Assembly (NCBI GenBank): GCA_031551045.1
Contig: JAVBOD010000062.1
Coordinates: 1 to 26,757, forward strand
Direction of reading: 5' to 3'
DNA: 26,757 nt
Source: JAVBOD01 sp031551045
Lineage (GTDB): Bacteria > Bacteroidota > Bacteroidia > Bacteroidales > UBA932
Position numbers and translations under genes: made by a program. This document shows, one piece after another, positions 8,000-16,367 of the stretch; position 1 is the first letter of the stretch, and every line of letters begins with the position of its first letter. The notes under the pieces were generated by a model, which saw nothing but the letters and a program-made list of their open reading frames with translations, did not search any database and was not told the DNA's origin.

Positions 8000-9652
8000 C
8001 TAACTATAGTTTTTGCTTTTGAGAGGAGGGGTGTTTTTAGCAAATTTTTCTATTAAACCGTCTTTGATATTACCTCGTTCGGCAATACTTAATTTTTTTC
8101 GCACCAATACTTTTTTGGTTTGAATGGTATTAATGCTTAAATTTAACAAATTGGCCATTTCTTGATTGGTGAAATCAGCAAGAGATAAGCTGCATATTTT
8201 GAACTCGGTTTTATCTAATTCGGGAATCTGTTTCTTCACCCGGTCTAATATTCCGTCATATACCTGATTAATAAGTGGATAGAAGGATTCCCACGTGAGC
8301 CCTTCTTCCGTGCCGGCAATCATTTGTTTTACTTTTTTTAATAAACCGGCATTTCGCATCTGTTCCTGCTGGGGGAATAAATTCTCGAAAAAAGCGGTGT
8401 GTTTATATACGTTCAACCATTGGTGGTTTAATTCTTTGTTTTCTCCTTTGGTTTTCAGCAGTTCGGCTTTTTGAAGGACGCTTCGCCGGTAAAAGAAAAA
8501 GCCCAGGCCGGCAAGTATTAACAAGGCACAGGCGGCCAGCAAAGAAATCCATAAGCGTTGTATGAGCAATTTATTATTTTTATTTTTAAGTACCTCAAAA
8601 TTATATTGTTCCTGTATTCCGATTATTGATTTTTGCTCGTTTTCCTGGTATATATAATACAATTTTCCAACATACCGTTTATAATAAGCCAGTGCTTGCT
8701 GGTAGTTTCCGGCCTCCGATTCTATGTTCGATAACAATTCATAAGTCGTTAATGCAGTATAGCTGTTTTTTTCATCTTCCAACATTTGTAAGGCTTTTTT
8801 TGCATAGAATATCGCCGAATCATTTTGTTGCAGGTCATGATAAATAAGCGCTAAATTCTGGTATCGCCAAGCTTTTCCTACTTCCAAGGGGTCAAGCATA
8901 ATAGCTTGCTGGGCATATTCCTTGGCTTTTATTTTATTATTCATTCCCCGGTAAGCAACACTGATGCCTTGCAGTACGGATGCGCATGCGCCGGAATCAT
9001 TATGGGCAACGGCGACATCCAGCCCTTTTTCATAATAATACAGGGAGCTGTCTTGCTGCTTGTTAAGCAACATGCAATTCCCGATAGCTACATAAGAAGT
9101 AATCACATGTTTATAGCGGCCGGCTGATTGAAAATAAGTATTCGCTTTTTTATATTTCGAGATCGCTTGATCATAATGTGACTGCTTATAATACAACTCT
9201 CCAAGATTATGTTGTATTAAGGCTTTGCGTTTATCATTGTCAATATTCTCCGCATAGTTTTCTGCCTCCAGAAAAGCCTGCGTGGCACGAGGGAAATCAT
9301 TCCTTTTGGTAAAAACACGGCCCAAGTAAAAAGCCGCTAAACTGGCTTTATTCCAGTTGTTTTTTTGAGAAAAATATTCCTTTGCCTCGGCTATGGCAGT
9401 ATCGGCCGAGATGTCCTTGTCGGACCTGTCCTTTGCTTCTATCAATAACAATTGATAGTTCATATAGGTCTTTTTACCGAGGTGTTCAGGCTCGGCAATA
9501 GCTTTTAGACACACCAATGCACTGTCGGGATGTTCAGCTATCACTGATTCTGCTTGTGAGAGCAATGCTACTTTTTCGGGTTGAAAAAGATTACATGAAA
9601 AGCAGCCAATTATCATGGAAAGCATTAATCCGGCGCCGGAGTAGTTTTTCAT
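8000..9652 (-). CDS. membrane-spanning TPR regulator with LuxR-type C-terminal helix-turn-helix
   Basis: 550 residues. The N-terminus carries a lipoprotein-type signal (IIGC, Cys17). Residues about 25-345 are tetratricopeptide repeats (for example ALIQHNLGELYYKQSHYDQA and QNDSAIFYAKKALQML). A single transmembrane helix lies at about 367-388 (LWISLLAACALLILAGLGFF). After a coiled linker (390-415), the C-terminus holds a helix-turn-helix at about 480-521 (LDKTEFKICSLSLADFTNQ, then NLLNLSINTIQTKK) of the LuxR/GerE kind. The layout implies a periplasmic TPR sensor linked through the membrane to a cytoplasmic DNA-binding end, a known Bacteroidota-type one-component regulator of mostly unknown ligand. 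It is transcribed towards the DUF3244 gene about 150 nt downstream, its likely target or partner. Domain reading is firm; the regulatory role is inferred. Confidence 0.87.
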   Translation of the reverse strand: MKNYSGAGLMLSMIIGCFSCNLFQPEKVALLSQAESVIAEHPDSALVCLKAIAEPEHLGKKTYMNYQLLLIEAKDRSDKDISADTAIAEAKEYFSQKNNWNKASLAAFYLGRVFTKRNDFPRATQAFLEAENYAENIDNDKRKALIQHNLGELYYKQSHYDQAISKYKKANTYFQSAGRYKHVITSYVAIGNCMLLNKQQDSSLYYYEKGLDVAVAHNDSGACASVLQGISVAYRGMNNKIKAKEYAQQAIMLDPLEVGKAWRYQNLALIYHDLQQNDSAIFYAKKALQMLEDEKNSYTALTTYELLSNIESEAGNYQQALAYYKRYVGKLYYIYQENEQKSIIGIQEQYNFEVLKNKNNKLLIQRLWISLLAACALLILAGLGFFFYRRSVLQKAELLKTKGENKELNHQWLNVYKHTAFFENLFPQQEQMRNAGLLKKVKQMIAGTEEGLTWESFYPLINQVYDGILDRVKKQIPELDKTEFKICSLSLADFTNQEMANLLNLSINTIQTKKVLVRKKLSIAERGNIKDGLIEKFAKNTPPLKSKNYS

Positions 9653-9666
9653 ATTTAATTATCCTT

Positions 9667-9695
9667 GAAAAATAAACCATCCAAAACAACAACAA
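9667..9695 (-). promoter_or_regulatory. candidate promoter of the TPR regulator gene
   Basis: On the minus strand TTG (9695-9693) is followed after 18 nt by TATTTTTC (9674-9667), which differs from TAnnTTTG only in the last base. The box ends 14 nt before the ATG, giving a very short leader. Confidence 0.5.
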
Positions 9696-9702
9696 GGGAC
9701 AC

Positions 9703-9729
9703 TTCTCCTCTCCATAACTTACAGGAGAA
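9703..9729 (-). terminator. weak hairpin after the PD40/SPOR gene
   Basis: TTCTCCT and AGGAGAA form a 7-bp stem around a 13-nt loop, about 27 nt past the stop of the upstream minus-strand gene. The T-run is on the plus-strand side, and only a T/G-rich stretch follows on the minus strand, so termination strength is doubtful. Confidence 0.3.
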
Positions 9730-9755
9730 TAATTTTTTGATGGCTGTAGTTTAAA

Positions 9756-11615
9756 TTATTTTTTTATCACATCGACCTTTACTCCTGCAAATCCTTCGCT
9801 AAGTAAAGCGTCCTTCACGTTGTCCGCTTCTTCCCGGGAAGCGAAGCCTCCAATAACATACGCATTGCCGGATTTAGCAATTTCGTTATCCGTAATTTTT
9901 TTCACTGCGGCTAATAATTCAGGCGGCAGGCCGGAAGCATACACCCCTAATTCTACCTGGTAGAATTCATTGATTGATGCGCTTTCTTTTTTAGGTTTGA
10001 GTTCTTCCTCGCGTGCTGCTTTTACCGTAATACTTTTATTGTCTAAACGGGCAATAATAATAGCATCGCCGAAGTTTCGTTTTTTCACTTCTGTCAGCGC
10101 TTTTGCAGCCTCGTTATAAGTCGTAAATTGCCCGGCGGCGTACAACCATTTGCCGGTCGGTGTTTTCTCTACAAAAACAGGGCTGATGCCGCGCCACAAT
10201 TTCGCCTCCACTTTATGGGAAAAAACACCCAATTGAATCCGGTAAATCAGTCCGCTTACGGCTGGATAATCAGAATGTACTTCCGAGAGACCACCGACAC
10301 GGAAGGAAAGATCAATTTCCGGCTCGGGGGGAGAAGGCGGTTGAACTTGTAAACTCTCCAAGGAGGCTAAATCTCTTTTCTGTAAAGAGAATGTTGTAGC
10401 CGTGCTTGTTGTCTCTTGCTTTGCACCGGCTGCGGCCACATCGGGGATAGCCACTCCCTTCGCCTTCAATTTTTCGCCGGCTCGGTATAACGATTCCTCT
10501 GCCTGCCTCACATTTTCTTGTAATGGCAAGAGTTGTGCTTCGCCGGCAAGAATTTTACCGGCCACTGCTTGGCGGGCTGTTTCATTTTGAGTCGTTTCAT
10601 ATTGATTCCGCAAAGCATCTAACTGTTTTTGCGCATCATTCAGTTTTTGTTTGCTCTCCTTCGTATTTTTAGCTAATGATACGTACTCTGCGGCCTCTTG
10701 TGTTCCTGCTGTTTTTTGAGGTTCGCTTACATCGTTTGGCAGAGCGACGTTCAAACCGGCTATTGCTTGAATCGTTTTTAAATCCGTTAGCGATTGTTTG
10801 ATGGGATTCGTCGGACGGACTATTTTGTAAAGAGTGATGAATCCCTGTTCCTGCTCCCGGGTAGAGGCAAAATAGGCGAAAGGGCCTTCGCGGTCGGGAA
10901 CATATAACAAATCATCATAAGGCGACGAATAAGGAAAACCCAAATTCTCGGGGGCGCCCCATGTTTGCGATGCGACATCGAAGGTGCTTTTGTATAAATC
11001 GAAACCTCCCATCCCGAAATGGCCATTAGAGGCAAAATACAGTGTTTTTCCATCGGGAGAATACGGAAATAATTCATCGTAAGGTGAATTAACCGCATCA
11101 TTTAACCGTTCGGGAGCGCTCCACTGAGCATCGCTTATTTTTTTGATGACATAAATATCCCAGCCGGTATTTCCGGAAAGGCCGGGCGAGGCATAAAAAA
11201 GCTGTGTGGGATCACCGTCCGGCACAAATACCGGCGATACATAATCAACTTTTCCGGGCTTTGAATGCAACCATGACGAGGGAACCAATGCCCAATGCCC
11301 TCCAAAATTAAAGTCATAGAAACGAAAAAACTCTTCTAAAGGCACTGTTTGCTTTCCCAGCACAGTCGGTTTATCGGCATAGCGAAGCATGCTTTGCCCG
11401 TTTTGGCAAACCGTCAGCCATTTTGTAGCCGTTGCCATCGAGTTCGAATCGCTCGCTTGTTTTATTATCCGGGAGTATATCTCTATTGCCTTCTCAAATT
11501 GATAGTTAAACCGATACTCATTGGCTAATTTCATATTTTTTTGCAGGTCAATGGTTTGCCCTGTTATATCGACTGCCAAAAGGCTTAAAAAGAATATGAT
11601 AACACTTTTTTTCAT
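9756..11615 (-). CDS. periplasmic PD40 / coiled-coil / double SPOR-like protein
   Basis: 619 residues when started at the ATG at 11615, which opens a signal peptide (KKSVIIFFLSLLAVDITG). A frame start five codons earlier would need TTG. Order: a TPR-like helix pair at about 25-55; WD40-like PD40 blades at about 120-260 (YVSPVFVPDG, SPYDELFPYSPDGKTLYFAS, SSPYDDLLYVPD); an Ala/Gln-rich coiled coil at about 320-388; a Pro-rich linker; and two SPOR-like repeats at about 457-525 (IYRIQLGVFS, WLYAAGQFTT) and 551-619 (FYQVELGVYA, AYVIGGFASREEA). PD40 proteins in this phylum often end in a peptidoglycan-binding OmpA domain; here SPOR-like repeats, which usually bind denuded glycan strands, take that place. 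An envelope or cell-division scaffold is inferred. It is transcribed divergently from secDF. Confidence 0.8.
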   Translation of the reverse strand: MKKSVIIFFLSLLAVDITGQTIDLQKNMKLANEYRFNYQFEKAIEIYSRIIKQASDSNSMATATKWLTVCQNGQSMLRYADKPTVLGKQTVPLEEFFRFYDFNFGGHWALVPSSWLHSKPGKVDYVSPVFVPDGDPTQLFYASPGLSGNTGWDIYVIKKISDAQWSAPERLNDAVNSPYDELFPYSPDGKTLYFASNGHFGMGGFDLYKSTFDVASQTWGAPENLGFPYSSPYDDLLYVPDREGPFAYFASTREQEQGFITLYKIVRPTNPIKQSLTDLKTIQAIAGLNVALPNDVSEPQKTAGTQEAAEYVSLAKNTKESKQKLNDAQKQLDALRNQYETTQNETARQAVAGKILAGEAQLLPLQENVRQAEESLYRAGEKLKAKGVAIPDVAAAGAKQETTSTATTFSLQKRDLASLESLQVQPPSPPEPEIDLSFRVGGLSEVHSDYPAVSGLIYRIQLGVFSHKVEAKLWRGISPVFVEKTPTGKWLYAAGQFTTYNEAAKALTEVKKRNFGDAIIIARLDNKSITVKAAREEELKPKKESASINEFYQVELGVYASGLPPELLAAVKKITDNEIAKSGNAYVIGGFASREEADNVKDALLSEGFAGVKVDVIKK

Positions 11616-11619
11616 AATG

Positions 11620-11650
11620 CAAAAATACAATAGTTTCTTTGTTTTACGAA
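11620..11650 (-). promoter_or_regulatory. candidate promoter of the PD40/SPOR gene
   Basis: Minus strand: TTCG (11650-11647, one mismatch to TTTG), 19 nt, then an exact TATTTTTG (11627-11620). Only 4 nt separate the -7 box from the ATG at 11615, so the mRNA would start at or next to the start codon. It interleaves with the secDF promoter. Confidence 0.5.
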
Positions 11651-11665
11651 AAAATACTACCTTTG
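11638..11665 (+). promoter_or_regulatory. promoter of secDF
   Basis: TTTG (11638-11641) is followed after 16 nt by TACCTTTG (11658-11665), an exact TAnnTTTG. The spacing is slightly short. The inferred start point leaves about 40 nt of A/T-rich leader before the ATG at 11710. Confidence 0.65.
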
Positions 11666-11709
11666 CAACCTTAATTTCGAAATTAAACTATTTAAAACTC
11701 TCTAAAACC

Positions 11710-14700
11710 ATGCAAAGTAAAGGAGCCATTCGTTTTGTAGCCATTCTTTTTGCCTTGGCGTGTATCTATCAACTTTCATTCACCTTTGTAACCCGTTATC
11801 AAGAAGGGAAAGCGAAAGACTATGCCCAAGTTTTTGTTACACACGAACAACAAAACCCGGAATTTTTGGCCAACGTGGACGAAAACAACCGTACACACTA
11901 TTTAGATTCGCTCTTTGGTGTAAAAGAAAAATATTATCTCGACTCTATTGCCGCCGAAAAAGTCTTTTTAGGCTTTACATTCAAGGAGTGTAAGGACAAG
12001 GAATTGAACTTGGGACTCGACCTTAAAGGCGGGATGAACGTGACGATGGAAGTGTCGGTGGCGGATATTGTCCGCGCACTGGGCAATAATAATCCAGACC
12101 CGAAATTTCAAGAAGCCCTTGCATTAGCCGTTAAAAATCAAAAAAACAGCGTTACTGATTTTGTAACCTTGTTCGGAGAAGCATGGGAGCAAGTGGCTCC
12201 GGGCGAGCGCCTTTCAAAAATTTTCGGCACCTATGAGTTGCGTGATCGTATTAAACCCGAAACCTCCAACACAGAGGTGTTGACATTGCTCCGCCACGAA
12301 TCGGAAAGCGCCGTAGCTGCCTCGTTCAATGTGCTCCGCAGCCGTATCGATAAATTCGGGGTAACACAGCCGAATATCCAACGTTTAGGTAATACCGGCC
12401 GTATTTTAGTGGAGTTGCCGGGGGTGAAAGAACCCGAGCGTGTACGCAAACTCCTGCAAGGAACCGCCTCCCTGGAGTTTTGGGCGACTTACAGCAACAC
12501 TGATCCTGAAATCTCTAAAGCATTAATAGAGGCAAATAAGTTGATTAAAGAAATGCAGGAAGAGGAGAACAAAACAGTTGATTCCACGGGAATACATACG
12601 GCAGCCTCTTCTGCCGCCGCTGCAAAAAGCGATACTGCAAGCAACGAATTATTGTCGCAAATAGAACAGCAACAAGACACCTCTGCTACGCTGGATAATC
12701 AAAACTGGGCGAAAAGTAATCCATTATTTGCATTGCTCAACCCTTCTTTGGATCAACAGGGGCAAATGGCTTTCGGGGCGTGTATCGGACGTGCTGTTTA
12801 TCGCGACACCAGTAAAATCAACCGCTGGTTTGCCATGCCGCAAGTGCGCGCCTTGTTCCCTCGCGACTTTGTGCCGATGTGGAGCGTACAACCTATTGAT
12901 AAAAGCGGAGCAGGAGTTATTTATGAACTGATAGCCATTAAAGCGAATACCCGCGATGGAAAAGCGCCGCTCGATGGAGGCGTAATAACCGATGCCCGTA
13001 AAGGAATTGATAACCATGGCGCTCCGCAGGTAAGCATGTCGATGAACGGCGAAGGGGCCAAAACATGGGCACGCTTGACAGCCGATAACATAGGCCGTCA
13101 GATTGCTATTGTATTGGACGGTGCGGTATATTCTTATCCGAAAGTAGATAATGAAATTTCCGGCGGACAATCGCAAATCTCCGGACAATTTACGGTTCAA
13201 GAAACCGAAGACTTGGCAAACGTTTTGAATTCCGGTAAACTGCCTGCTCCTGCACGCATTGTTCAGGAAGCTGTCGTAGGGCCTACTTTGGGGCAAGAAT
13301 CCATTAACGCCGGCTTGGTTTCATTTGTACTGGCGTTCATCCTGGTTCTCGCCTACATGTTGTTTTTCTATAACGGAGCCGGTATTGCAGCTAACGTAGC
13401 GCTTGTTACCAATGTATTATTCCTGTTCGGAGCATTAGCGGCCTTTGGAGCGGTATTGACCATGCCGGGTATTGCCGGTATTGTGCTGACCCTTGGTATG
13501 GCGGTGGATGCCAACGTAATTATTTATGAGCGGATTAAAGAAGAAATGCGATCGGGGAAAGCCTTGCGTTTAGCCGTTTCTGACGGATACCGGAACGCTT
13601 ACTCGGCAATTATTGACGGAAACCTTACCACCATTATTACCGGAATCGTACTGTTTTTCTTCGGATCCGGCCCTGTAAAAGGATTTGCCACCACATTGGT
13701 AGTGGGTATTATTACATCCATGGTATCTTCTATTTTCATTTCGCGCCTTATTTTCGAATGGCGGCTCGATCGTAATAAAAACATTACTTTCTCCAATAAG
13801 TTCACGAGAAACTTCCTGTCCAATACGCATGTTGACTTTGTTAAGATAAGGAAATATGCTTATATATTCTCCATTGCCGTCTGTGTTATTTCTTTAGCAT
13901 CTATTTTCACCAAAGGATTTACTTACGGGGTTGACTTTACCGGCGGACGTACTTATGTGATACGTTTCGACCAGCAAGTTTCGACCAACGACCTGCGCGA
14001 TGCCTTGTTCAATGAATTTAACGAATCGATTGAAGTAAAACAATTCGGCGCTGGTAGCCAAGTGAAAGTTACGACCAAATACATGATTAACGACAACTCT
14101 ACGGCAGTAGATAGTTTGGTTGACACAAAATTATACCATGCCTTGAAAGGATTCTTTGCGAAAGGAGATATAAGTTATGGTGAATTTATTTCAACCGTGG
14201 ATAACCCGAATGGTATCGTTAGTTCCGAAAAAGTGGGGCCCACCATTGCAAATGATATGAAACGCGATGCGGTATTTGCGGTGATTCTTTCATTGCTGGC
14301 TATTTTCTTGTACATTGCCGCTCGTTTCCGCAACTGGTATTGGGGTACGGGAGGGCTGCTCTCCATTGTGCACGATGCGATTGTTGTTCTCGGGTTCTTC
14401 TCCCTGTTCAGCGGAATATTGCCTTTCAGTTTAGATGTCGATCAAACATTTATTGCGGCAATACTTACTGTAATCGGGTATTCTATTAATGACTCGGTGG
14501 TGATCTTCGACCGTATTCGTGAATACCGCACGTTGTATCCGAAACGGGGCGTGCGCATGAATGTAAACGAAGCATTGAACAGCACCTTATCGCGTACGGT
14601 GAACACCGGTGGAACGACATTAGTGGTATTGATTGCTATATCTATCTTCGGCGGTGAGGTAATTCGCGGTTTCTCCGTAGCACTGATTGTAGGTATCATC

Positions 14701-14805
14701 ATCGGCACTTATTCTTCTATATTTGTAGGAACGCCTGTCGTATATGACTTCTATGCCCGCAATGAGAAAAAGGACGCTTTAAAAGAAGCTTCTGCTAAAA
14801 AATAA
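11710..14805 (+). CDS. secDF: fused protein translocase subunit SecDF
   Basis: 1031-residue inner-membrane protein that uses the proton gradient to help SecYEG move proteins into the periplasm. The start is the ATG at 11710 (MQSKGAIRFVAILF), the first Met that gives a normal N-terminal transmembrane helix and lies just after the promoter; the frame extends 63 codons further upstream but those residues look unlike SecD. The SecD half has LNLGLDLKGGMNVTMEV, the P1 head with LRSRIDKFGV, and VGPTLGQESI before its membrane block with the GMAVDANVIIYERIKEE motif. The SecF half has the TYGVDFTGGRTYVIRF motif, SSEKVGPTIA, and GYSINDSVVIFDRIRE. A low-complexity Ala/Gln/Ser insert occupies about residues 270-337 of the periplasmic head. 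The SecD-SecF fusion is usual in Bacteroidota. A strong terminator follows. Confidence 0.97.
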   Translation: MQSKGAIRFVAILFALACIYQLSFTFVTRYQEGKAKDYAQVFVTHEQQNPEFLANVDENNRTHYLDSLFGVKEKYYLDSIAAEKVFLGFTFKECKDKELNLGLDLKGGMNVTMEVSVADIVRALGNNNPDPKFQEALALAVKNQKNSVTDFVTLFGEAWEQVAPGERLSKIFGTYELRDRIKPETSNTEVLTLLRHESESAVAASFNVLRSRIDKFGVTQPNIQRLGNTGRILVELPGVKEPERVRKLLQGTASLEFWATYSNTDPEISKALIEANKLIKEMQEEENKTVDSTGIHTAASSAAAAKSDTASNELLSQIEQQQDTSATLDNQNWAKSNPLFALLNPSLDQQGQMAFGACIGRAVYRDTSKINRWFAMPQVRALFPRDFVPMWSVQPIDKSGAGVIYELIAIKANTRDGKAPLDGGVITDARKGIDNHGAPQVSMSMNGEGAKTWARLTADNIGRQIAIVLDGAVYSYPKVDNEISGGQSQISGQFTVQETEDLANVLNSGKLPAPARIVQEAVVGPTLGQESINAGLVSFVLAFILVLAYMLFFYNGAGIAANVALVTNVLFLFGALAAFGAVLTMPGIAGIVLTLGMAVDANVIIYERIKEEMRSGKALRLAVSDGYRNAYSAIIDGNLTTIITGIVLFFFGSGPVKGFATTLVVGIITSMVSSIFISRLIFEWRLDRNKNITFSNKFTRNFLSNTHVDFVKIRKYAYIFSIAVCVISLASIFTKGFTYGVDFTGGRTYVIRFDQQVSTNDLRDALFNEFNESIEVKQFGAGSQVKVTTKYMINDNSTAVDSLVDTKLYHALKGFFAKGDISYGEFISTVDNPNGIVSSEKVGPTIANDMKRDAVFAVILSLLAIFLYIAARFRNWYWGTGGLLSIVHDAIVVLGFFSLFSGILPFSLDVDQTFIAAILTVIGYSINDSVVIFDRIREYRTLYPKRGVRMNVNEALNSTLSRTVNTGGTTLVVLIAISIFGGEVIRGFSVALIVGIIIGTYSSIFVGTPVVYDFYARNEKKDALKEASAKK

Positions 14806-14824
14806 AAACGGGTTTTACTATACG

Positions 14825-14860
14825 AAAACCGCCATTCGAGAAAACGAGTGGCGGTTTTTT
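14825..14860 (+). terminator. rho-independent terminator of secDF
   Basis: AAAACCGCCATTCG pairs with CGAGTGGCGGTTTT (one G-T wobble) around a 6-nt loop (AGAAAA), followed by a T-run; it lies about 20 nt past the secDF stop. The end of this T-rich tract also supplies the -33 box of the next gene. Confidence 0.9.
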
Positions 14861-14863
14861 ATT

Positions 14864-14894
14864 TTTGCCGAACCGAACATTATTCATATCTTTG
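14864..14894 (+). promoter_or_regulatory. consensus promoter of the LolD-like gene
   Basis: TTTG (14864-14867), exactly 19 nt, then TATCTTTG (14887-14894): a perfect TTTG-N19-TAnnTTTG. Only 5 nt separate the -7 box from the ATG at 14900, so the transcript should begin at or within a few bases of the start codon. Confidence 0.75.
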
Positions 14895-14899
14895 AATTT

Positions 14900-15571
14900 A
14901 TGATTCGAGCCGAAAACATAACCAAATCGTATGATAGCCTGCAGGTGTTAAAAGGCATCGACGTGGAGATTAAAAAAACGGAAGTAGTTACTATCGTTGG
15001 CCCCAGCGGAGCCGGTAAGACCACGTTGCTGCAGATTATCGGCACATTGGGAAAACCCGATTCCGGAAACGTATGGATTGATAATACATCGGTATTCGCC
15101 CTGAGCGACAAGCAACTGTCGGACTTTCGTAACCGTCATATTGGCTTTGTATTCCAATTCCATCATTTATTACCCGAATTTACCGCCTTAGAAAATGTAT
15201 GCATGCCGGCTTTTATTGCTCAAAAAAGCAAAGCCGAAGCAAGCAAACGCGCCAAAGAATTACTTGATTTTTTGGGGCTGAAAGACCGCTTGACTCATAA
15301 ACCGAATGAATTGAGCGGAGGCGAACAACAACGGGTGGCCGTGGCGCGCGCCTTAATGAACGAACCGTCGGTGTTGCTGGCCGATGAGCCATCCGGGAAT
15401 CTCGATACGCGAAACAAGCAGGAACTTCATAACCTGTTTTTCAAATTGCGCGATGAACTTCAGCAAACCATAGTAATCGTTACGCATGATAATGAATTGG
15501 CCACTATGAGCGACCGTGTGCTGACCATGAGAGACGGCCTGATAACACACGACACGGATATAAAAGGATAA
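14900..15571 (+). CDS. ABC transporter ATP-binding protein, LolD type
   Basis: 223-residue ATPase of the LolD / MacB-type group. Seen: Walker A GPSGAGKT (residues 34-41), Q-loop Gln86 in FVFQFHHLLPEFTALENV, signature LSGGEQQRVAVARAL from residue 138, Walker B VLLADEPSGNLD, and the switch His196 in VTHD. The PEFTALENV run and NLD after the Walker B are typical of LolD, which powers lipoprotein release from the inner membrane through LolC/E-type permeases. No permease gene is adjacent, so it would act with a partner encoded elsewhere; other MacB-type exporters remain possible. It has its own consensus promoter and probably extends into trmN6, 46 nt downstream. Confidence 0.88.
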   Translation: MIRAENITKSYDSLQVLKGIDVEIKKTEVVTIVGPSGAGKTTLLQIIGTLGKPDSGNVWIDNTSVFALSDKQLSDFRNRHIGFVFQFHHLLPEFTALENVCMPAFIAQKSKAEASKRAKELLDFLGLKDRLTHKPNELSGGEQQRVAVARALMNEPSVLLADEPSGNLDTRNKQELHNLFFKLRDELQQTIVIVTHDNELATMSDRVLTMRDGLITHDTDIKG

Positions 15572-15617
15572 TACGGCTTCTTTCACGGAGGCTTCCGGTT
15601 TGCTTTATCTTAAACGT

Positions 15618-16334
15618 ATGTCAAACGCTTATTTTCGTTTTAAACAATTTACCATACAACAGCACAACACGGCGATGAAAGTGAATACCGACGGGGTGTT
15701 GCTGGGAGCTTGGGCTGATATACGAAATGCCCGGCGCATCGTTGATGTCGGGACGGGGACGGGCGTTGTTGCCTTGATGTTAGCGCAGCGTAATGCAAAC
15801 GCCGTGATTGATGCGGTGGAAATCGACGCAGCATCGGCCGGACAAGCGCTGGAAAATGTGATGCAAAGTGGCTGGAGCCAACGCATCAATATAATCCATG
15901 ATGATTTTCTCCATTTTGCCTCGCAGCATGCCGGGCAATATGACGCCATTGTGTCCAATCCGCCTTATTTCGTTGATTCTTTATTGCCGCCTGAAGCAAC
16001 GCGTACCATAGCTCGCCATGCCGAACAGTTGCCGCACGGGGCGCTTATCGAAAGTTCTTTATGGGCCTTATCATCCGCAGGAAAATTGCACCTTATTTTG
16101 CCTTATGTGGAAGGAACCGTATTTATAGCCGAGGCAGCGGCAAAAGGCCTTTATTGTGTGCGAAAGACCACGGTACATAGCGCCGGTAATAAATCGCCCA
16201 AACGTCTTTTATTATCTTTCGCGCGGAAGGTTGAAGTATTGCATGAAAACACTCTTTATATTCATCAGGTGGGCAGCACCGATTACACCCCGGAATACAA
16301 AGCATTAACCGGTGATTTTTATTTAAATTTCTAA
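15618..16334 (+). CDS. trmN6: tRNA1(Val) adenine(37)-N6-methyltransferase
   Basis: 238-residue SAM-dependent methyltransferase that makes N6-methyladenosine at position 37 of tRNA1(Val). The start was taken at the ATG at 15618 (MSNAYFRFKQFTI), where the family alignment begins; the upstream Met adds six residues. Seen: the substrate-side motif HNTAMKVNTDGVLLGAWA, SAM-binding IVDVGTGTGVVALMLAQR, the acidic AVEID end of strand two, and the catalytic NPPYF motif of N6-adenine methyltransferases. Length and motif order match TrmN6/YfiC. It follows the LolD-like gene by 46 nt and precedes the mutarotase-like gene by 33 nt on the same strand, but no shared function is evident. Confidence 0.92.
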   Translation: MSNAYFRFKQFTIQQHNTAMKVNTDGVLLGAWADIRNARRIVDVGTGTGVVALMLAQRNANAVIDAVEIDAASAGQALENVMQSGWSQRINIIHDDFLHFASQHAGQYDAIVSNPPYFVDSLLPPEATRTIARHAEQLPHGALIESSLWALSSAGKLHLILPYVEGTVFIAEAAAKGLYCVRKTTVHSAGNKSPKRLLLSFARKVEVLHENTLYIHQVGSTDYTPEYKALTGDFYLNF

Positions 16335-16367
16335 CGCGATAATTTTTCCTTAAATAGACTAAACCCT

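Noticed and set aside
11521..11709. 63-codon N-terminal extension of SecDF
   Set aside because: It overlaps the PD40/SPOR gene start and both promoters; the ATG at 11710 gives the expected first membrane helix.
12724..13296. 190-residue frame antisense to secDF
   Set aside because: It lies wholly inside a conserved gene, has no recognisable motif and looks like a frame shadow.
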